Shown: piece by piece, positions 60,159 through 64,000 of the stretch | Layout of the letters: every line of letters begins with the position of its first letter | Numbering within the stretch: the first letter of the stretch is position 1 | From: Phocoenobacter atlanticus | Lineage (GTDB): Bacteria; Pseudomonadota; Gammaproteobacteria; Enterobacterales; Pasteurellaceae | Length of the DNA stretch: 64,000 nt | Direction: 5' to 3' (one strand) | Assembly (NCBI RefSeq): GCF_030764225.1 | Contig: NZ_JASAXH010000006.1 | Program-made: the position numbers and the translations under genes | The notes under the pieces: generated by a model | Databases searched by the model: none | Seen by the model: the letters and a program-made list of their open reading frames with translations, nothing else | Told to the model about the DNA's origin: nothing

Positions 60159-60551
60159 ATGAAAAAAAGAACACAAGCCTTGTTAATTTTTGTATTTACA
60201 CTGAGCCAAATTTACTGTGCGATGGGAAAGCTAGATAATGTCCACTCCTCGGCTCTCCTTTCTTTTTTTGAAGAAGCCTTAGGTATGTCTATTTTTACTG
60301 TTATTGCTTATATTCCTATTGCCTATCTTTTAGGTAAAATCCAATCTCAAAATCTAAAAATTCTCGCCAGATTTATCTTTTTTGTAGTGATTTGGTTTTA
60401 TTTAGATTACTATGTTTTTGAGTATCAAGTGGCGATGTGGAGTACCTTTACTTTTTACGAAATGCTTTATCAAACACTTAGTTATTCTTGGCTCGCAATA
60501 CTTATTTTGGCAAGTGTATTAACCTATATTTTTAAACGAATGGAGAAATGA
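60159..60551 (+). CDS. Membrane protein of unknown function
   Basis: 130 residues from ATG 60159. Four hydrophobic segments (LLIFVFTLSQIYCAM, MSIFTVIAYIPIAYLLG, ARFIFFVVIWFYLDYYVF, SWLAILILASVLTYIF). A TTG at 60120 would extend it, but ATG gives a normal positively charged start MKKRTQ. Followed after 4 bp by another membrane gene, so they are likely one unit. No family recognised. Confidence 0.55.
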   Translation: MKKRTQALLIFVFTLSQIYCAMGKLDNVHSSALLSFFEEALGMSIFTVIAYIPIAYLLGKIQSQNLKILARFIFFVVIWFYLDYYVFEYQVAMWSTFTFYEMLYQTLSYSWLAILILASVLTYIFKRMEK

Positions 60552-60555
60552 TTTT

Positions 60556-60951
60556 ATGTATTATGTGAGCAGCGTAGTTAATTTAATCGCTTTTATTCTC
60601 TTTATTGGTTTGATATTAGGTTGCCTTATCCCAAATCGTTTTTTTCATAAAAATAAAGGCAATAAATTTGCCCTTATTTCTGTAATAATTATCGAAATTG
60701 TCTGCTTTTTTCAATTAAATAGTGCGGGATTTATTTTAGATAAATCTGAATTTGATTACTTCTTAAATGATTACTACTTCCCTACTCTACTAACAATAAA
60801 TAGTCTTTTCTTAGCAATTTTAGTGTGGATATTGATGAAAAAACAACAATATAAATTCGTCTTTTATCTTAGTTATATCACCTTTATTTTACTCAGTTTC
60901 TTTGTATATAATCATTTCTATAACTATATGAATCACGGACAGGGTGGTTGA
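60556..60951 (+). CDS. Membrane protein of unknown function
   Basis: 131 residues with four hydrophobic segments (VNLIAFILFIGLILGCLIP, FALISVIIIEIVCFFQL, LLTINSLFLAILVWILM, FVFYLSYITFILLSFFVY) and a short Gly/His tail. The start codon lies four bases after the previous stop. Together the two look like a small membrane module, perhaps immunity-type. Not recognised. Confidence 0.55.
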   Translation: MYYVSSVVNLIAFILFIGLILGCLIPNRFFHKNKGNKFALISVIIIEIVCFFQLNSAGFILDKSEFDYFLNDYYFPTLLTINSLFLAILVWILMKKQQYKFVFYLSYITFILLSFFVYNHFYNYMNHGQGG

Positions 60952-60957
60952 TGATAT

Positions 60958-61314
60958 TTATTTTCTACAAGAAATTTCTCCAGTAATAGATTGCACGGAT
61001 TTAATTTCAATAGCTTCTACCACACTATCATAATCTTCTGCAAACCCCTCTGTGGCTTTTCCTAAATCTTTTAATACCAATTCTGCAAGGACTGGAGTAT
61101 AAGGTTTGGAGGGCTTAGCGACTTTTTCATTATACAAATTATTCAATTTATCTGTTGGATCAACAATCCAATACCCTTTTTCTGATCCACAAGGTTCGAA
61201 AGACGACACTTCGTGACCAAAGGTTAATAAACCTTGTACAGCTGTATTATCTTGAGCAATATTACAACCTGATAACGCTATTGTAATTGGTAAAATTAAA
61301 TGTGTTTTTTTCAT
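60958..61314 (-). CDS. Small lipoprotein, unknown
   Basis: 118 residues. KKTHLILPITIALSGCNIAQ is a lipoprotein signal with Cys at residue 17. The mature part includes two more Cys (FEPCGSEKGYWIV; GEISC at the end) that may form a disulfide, and a helix KDLGKATEGFAEDYDSVVEA. The block GSEKGYWIVDPTDKLNNLY resembles envelope-stress or NlpE-like domains loosely. It is convergent with the preceding membrane gene. Confidence 0.65.
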   Translation of the reverse strand: MKKTHLILPITIALSGCNIAQDNTAVQGLLTFGHEVSSFEPCGSEKGYWIVDPTDKLNNLYNEKVAKPSKPYTPVLAELVLKDLGKATEGFAEDYDSVVEAIEIKSVQSITGEISCRK

Positions 61315-61335
61315 ATTTATGTCTCTTGTTTTTTG

Positions 61336-61450
61336 ATAACGGGTTAGGTGTATGAATAGTGGCGGGTTAAAAAAACTTTAATCTTAGCAGATAAAATGCA
61401 AAAACGTTTAGTTAAGCACCTAACCAGCTATTGTTTATACACCATGTTAC
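61336..61450. repeat. Imperfect palindrome in the cassette-like spacer, copy 1
   Basis: GGTGTATGAATAGTGGC (61347-61363) pairs with GCTATTGTTTATACACC (61427-61443) at 13 of 17 positions. The right half, AGTTAAGCACCTAACC onward to GTTACCT, is shared with copy 2 at 62610-62707. Confidence 0.65.
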
Positions 61451-62589
61451 CTACTGTTATTATTTTCTCGTGGGTCGTAAAAACCCCCTTGCTCTCGTAA
61501 TTTTTCTTCACTACGCGTTTTATCAAATAGATAAAACCAACGCTCACCATTAAATAAAATAACTTCATCATTACCTGTTATCATCAAAAGTTCATCATTT
61601 GCAACCATATCATTTATACCACCTGGAATAAATACATTTGTGTCCATATTTTTGGTTTCAACTCCTAATAAAAGATTATCATTGATAATTTTTTCAGGAT
61701 TAATAGAGAAACTTCCCACCTTGACTTCTTGCAGTTTATCATCTCTATACACTGCCATACCATAAGCACTTGCAAACATTGGCAAAACATAAAGTTCTCC
61801 CTTAAACCACTCTATTTTTTTAATTGAATGCTCCCAATGTAATTTTTTTGGTATAGTAATTTTTTGCCACTCATCCTTACGCCCCTTGAGAATATAACGC
61901 TCACAATTCAGATATACAAAATTATCACTTGCACAAATAATCTGTTTGATATTACAGTCAAGAGATAATCCAATAGGCTTCCATTCGTTATTTTCGTAAA
62001 TCCATAAAGTACCTTTGTTTCCACCTGCATAAATTTCATTGTCAGAAAATCCGTCAATACACAAAAAACCATTTGTGAAATTATTATCGGAAAAATGCTT
62101 TTGAACTTCTTTTGTACTAATATTTGCCCATTTAGTATTCTTGATGCGTTTATAGACTTCTCCACCACTTGCAGACGCATAAACAACATCATCAATAACT
62201 GCCATATCAGTTATTGCTCCCTTTGTAGCAATAACTCTACCAAATAACGTAAAGCCATCATAACCGCTCACAATATTTTGTTGTCCAATAACAAAATTTT
62301 TATTGCAAACACCTAAAAAATCTATACCTTTAACATTACTTATCGCAACTAAACGAGTAGCATCATCAACAAACCACTGAAACCATTCATTCCCTTTTTC
62401 TCGTAAAGTGGGAACATATCCTGTAATACTCATTACACGAGGATAATCCCAATCATCATATTCCTTTCCGTGTATTTTTTTATCATAAAAATTTTCACCA
62501 AACAAATAAATTCCATTAGAGTGCAATACTCCTCCGACAATATTTTGGTCTATATTTATTTCTTTTCTAATATCTTCGTAATATCCCAT
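61447..62589 (-). CDS. Beta-propeller-like protein, paralogue A
   Basis: 380 residues, no signal peptide. Repeated units of the form 'IYAGGNKGTLWIYENNEWKP', 'VYASASGGEVYKRI' and 'YLNCERYILKGRKDEWQKI' suggest a BNR/kelch-type propeller of short blades ending in Trp. The start has VGGVLHSNGIYLFGENFYD and KKIHGKEYDDWDYPRV; the end has LFDKTRSEEKLREQGGFYDP. The next gene (62716-63774) is a clear paralogue with the same beginning and end. Function unknown; relatives occur near polymorphic toxin loci in my recollection. Confidence 0.7.
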   Translation of the reverse strand: MGYYEDIRKEINIDQNIVGGVLHSNGIYLFGENFYDKKIHGKEYDDWDYPRVMSITGYVPTLREKGNEWFQWFVDDATRLVAISNVKGIDFLGVCNKNFVIGQQNIVSGYDGFTLFGRVIATKGAITDMAVIDDVVYASASGGEVYKRIKNTKWANISTKEVQKHFSDNNFTNGFLCIDGFSDNEIYAGGNKGTLWIYENNEWKPIGLSLDCNIKQIICASDNFVYLNCERYILKGRKDEWQKITIPKKLHWEHSIKKIEWFKGELYVLPMFASAYGMAVYRDDKLQEVKVGSFSINPEKIINDNLLLGVETKNMDTNVFIPGGINDMVANDELLMITGNDEVILFNGERWFYLFDKTRSEEKLREQGGFYDPRENNNSR

Positions 62590-62609
62590 AATTTTAAACA
62601 GTTTTAACA

Positions 62610-62707
62610 GGTAACGGTTTAGAGCATGAACATGAACAGTAGCGAATAAAAATGCACGAACTTTCGGTTAAGCACCTGACCCGCTATTATTTATACACTA
62701 TGTTACC
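62610..62707. repeat. Imperfect palindrome in the cassette-like spacer, copy 2
   Basis: Ends GGTAAC (62610) and GTTACC (62707); between them ACAGTAGCGAATAAAAATGC, then ACGAACTTTCGGTTAAGCACC and CCGCTATTATTTATACAC. The arms pair imperfectly. Shared wording with copy 1 and, more weakly, copy 3 (63811-63879). Confidence 0.65.
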
Positions 62708-62715
62708 TACCGTAT

Positions 62716-63774
62716 TTATTTTTCTCTTGGGTCGTAAAATGTTCCACTTGCTCGTAACTCCTCTTCGGTTTTGTTTTTATCAAATAGATTAAACCAATGA
62801 TTACCATCAAATAAAACAACTCTATCACTATCCATTATCATTAGTAAATCTTCACTTGTAACCATTGTTTTAGATGACATTGAAAACCCAAAATGAATTG
62901 TTGCTGGAAATTCAATATTTTCTAACTCTCCGTTTCTTAATCTTTTTAGTTCCGCATCATCTAGAAAATATAGCTCTCCTTGAAAACAAGTAATTTGTTT
63001 GACAATATTAGAAATCTCATCTTTAATAATTACTTCCCACTGGTCATTTCTACCTTTTATAATTCTATCCTCGTTATTGATAAAAACATTACCATCAGAA
63101 CAAATAATTTCTGTTATTTCGGATTTATTACTTGAAGGGATTTTAATTTTTTCCCACATTCCATTTTTATTTGAATAAAAATTTCCTTTTTCATCTGCTG
63201 TGTAAATTTCATTGGCAGAAAAACCACCTATCACAGAAAAACCATTGTTAAAGTAAGATTTTTTTTCACTTTCTGAGAAGTATTTTTCTGTTTGTTTATT
63301 CGTAATTTCTTCCCAATTATTATCACTAATTCTTCTATAAATAGCACCACCTGTTGTACAAACATAAGCAATTCCGTCAATAACGGCCATATTCATAACA
63401 ACTCTTTTACCTAATTCAATAACATTTTCTGTCCAAACGACTCCGTTAGTGCCATTTTTAGCCACTTTTTGACTTACAAAACTATCATCAGTTAAATAAG
63501 AACAAAAATCAACATCTTTTAAACAAGTAGCAGGATAAAGAGATTTTATACCACTATATATTTCTCCACACCATTCATCGCTTTTTTTTCGATGTTTTGG
63601 AATGTACATATTTATAATTAACTTTTCAGGATAATTCCACACATCGTATTTTTTTCCGTGAATTTTGGGCTCATAATAATTTTCAGTAATCAAATATATA
63701 CAATCTTTGTGGATTGCTCCTCCAACAAATTGAAGATGTTCATTTGCTTGTTTTATTTTGTTGTAATCTGCCAT
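62716..63774 (-). CDS. Beta-propeller-like protein, paralogue B
   Basis: 352 residues. Aligns by eye with paralogue A throughout: VGGAIHKDCIYLITENYYEP, KIHGKKYDVWNYPEK, IYSGIKSLYPATCLKDVDF, VIGGFSANEIYTADEKGNFY, ICSDGNVFINNEDRIIKGRN and the end LFDKNKTEEELRASGTFYDP. It is about 28 residues shorter, mainly in the later blades. Divergence is large enough that the duplication is old or the two were acquired as separate cassettes. No signal peptide. Confidence 0.7.
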   Translation of the reverse strand: MADYNKIKQANEHLQFVGGAIHKDCIYLITENYYEPKIHGKKYDVWNYPEKLIINMYIPKHRKKSDEWCGEIYSGIKSLYPATCLKDVDFCSYLTDDSFVSQKVAKNGTNGVVWTENVIELGKRVVMNMAVIDGIAYVCTTGGAIYRRISDNNWEEITNKQTEKYFSESEKKSYFNNGFSVIGGFSANEIYTADEKGNFYSNKNGMWEKIKIPSSNKSEITEIICSDGNVFINNEDRIIKGRNDQWEVIIKDEISNIVKQITCFQGELYFLDDAELKRLRNGELENIEFPATIHFGFSMSSKTMVTSEDLLMIMDSDRVVLFDGNHWFNLFDKNKTEEELRASGTFYDPREK

Positions 63775-63810
63775 AATTCCTTTCTCTTTTGTATTTCTGT
63801 TACTCTATAT

Positions 63811-63879
63811 GGTTGCTAACGATCCGAATGTTTACGCTGTTGCGAATAAATATACGATATTTTCCAGTTAAGTAAATCC
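63811..63879. repeat. Cassette-like spacer repeat, copy 3 (diverged)
   Basis: GGTTGCTAACGATCCGAATG, then GCGAATAAATATACGATATT and TTCCAGTTAAGTAAATCC. It keeps the GCGAATAAA and CAGTTAAG landmarks of copy 2 at matching spacing but is otherwise diverged. Confidence 0.4.
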
Positions 63880-63903
63880 CTTTAAATGCAATACTCTTAC
63901 CGA

Positions 63904-64000
63904 TTAGAAAATACGAATATTTATTACTCCTCTTAATTCACCTATCGTATTAAGTTCTATTTGATTAGGATTATCTAAAATATTTATAAATTCTTGTTTA
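63904..64000 (-). CDS. C-terminal end of a gene continuing beyond the window
   Basis: The minus strand is open from the window edge to a TAA at 63904-63906, giving 31 residues: KQEFINILDNPNQIELNTIG then ELRGVINIRIF. The reading is plausible protein with no in-frame stop, in the same direction as the two paralogues, so it is probably a third gene of the cassette-like series. Family unknown. Confidence 0.5.
   Translation of the reverse strand, partial: KQEFINILDNPNQIELNTIGELRGVINIRIF

Overview
The window is AT-rich bacterial chromosome, most likely from a member of the Pasteurellaceae. Supporting signs are an initiator tRNA-Met of enteric type, gammaproteobacterial housekeeping genes (tgt, rlmM, xseA, smrB/prmB, cysB, hemW, uvrB, pepP, thiM-thiD-thiE under a TPP riboswitch), and repeated DNA-uptake-like words with core ACAAGCGGT, often followed by an AAATTTGCAAAT-like tract. 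That core is the type known from the Actinobacillus pleuropneumoniae/Mannheimia branch. A near-perfect dif site at 37923-37950 places the window at the replication terminus, which fits its high content of accessory and decaying genes. I cannot name the genus.

Layout. 1-11.4 kb: an ISAs1-type transposase cut by the window edge, tRNA-fMet, then conserved genes (tgt, rlmM, the formaldehyde-detoxification pair frmA/frmB next to a LysR regulator, uraA, lplA). 11.4-12.0 kb: CRISPR array 1 with its leader, on the minus strand. 12.1-17.2 kb: an island of unrecognised lipoproteins and membrane proteins. 17.3-19.8 kb: xseA, then a GATC-rich stretch with two DnaA-box-like words and a broken gene. 19.9-26.6 kb: a minus-strand electrophile/aldehyde/peroxide detoxification cluster (YghU-like GST, nitroreductase, HchA, DJ-1/PfpI protein, Ohr, YqhD). 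Two of its promoters share the same pair of operator-like palindromes. 27-35.3 kb: degP, SDR, ydjA-like, prmB, smrB, a DUF711 protein, yjjG, cysB.

35.39-37.95 kb holds the most interesting object: a minimal prophage of about 2.6 kb inserted at dif. It has a divergent XRE repressor, a gene II/X-type rolling-circle replication initiator and a gpV-type ssDNA-binding protein. Its left end carries two inverted dif-like sites, one with an enlarged 12-bp centre. There are no coat, assembly or toxin genes. The arrangement matches the RS1 satellite of the cholera phage CTXphi (rstR-rstA-rstB plus a foldable single-strand attP), so I read it as an RS1-like satellite inovirus that uses host XerC/XerD.

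38-44 kb: a cobB remnant next to dif, then a minus-strand island of immunity-like, WG-repeat, lipoprotein and membrane genes plus a possible PD-(D/E)XK nuclease. 44.2-47.9 kb: serC, hemW, a HAD phosphatase. 48-49.5 kb: remnants and small immunity-like genes (Imm35-like). 49.6-54.3 kb: TPP riboswitch, SDR, thiMDE, bcp, gmhB. 54.4-58 kb: higBA toxin-antitoxin, a DUF2459 protein, uvrB. 58.0-58.6 kb: CRISPR array 2, whose leader is homologous to that of array 1 but in the opposite orientation. 58.7-64 kb: pepP, then small membrane and lipoprotein genes and two tandem paralogues of a beta-propeller-like protein, each flanked by a related imperfect palindrome. No cas genes lie in the window.
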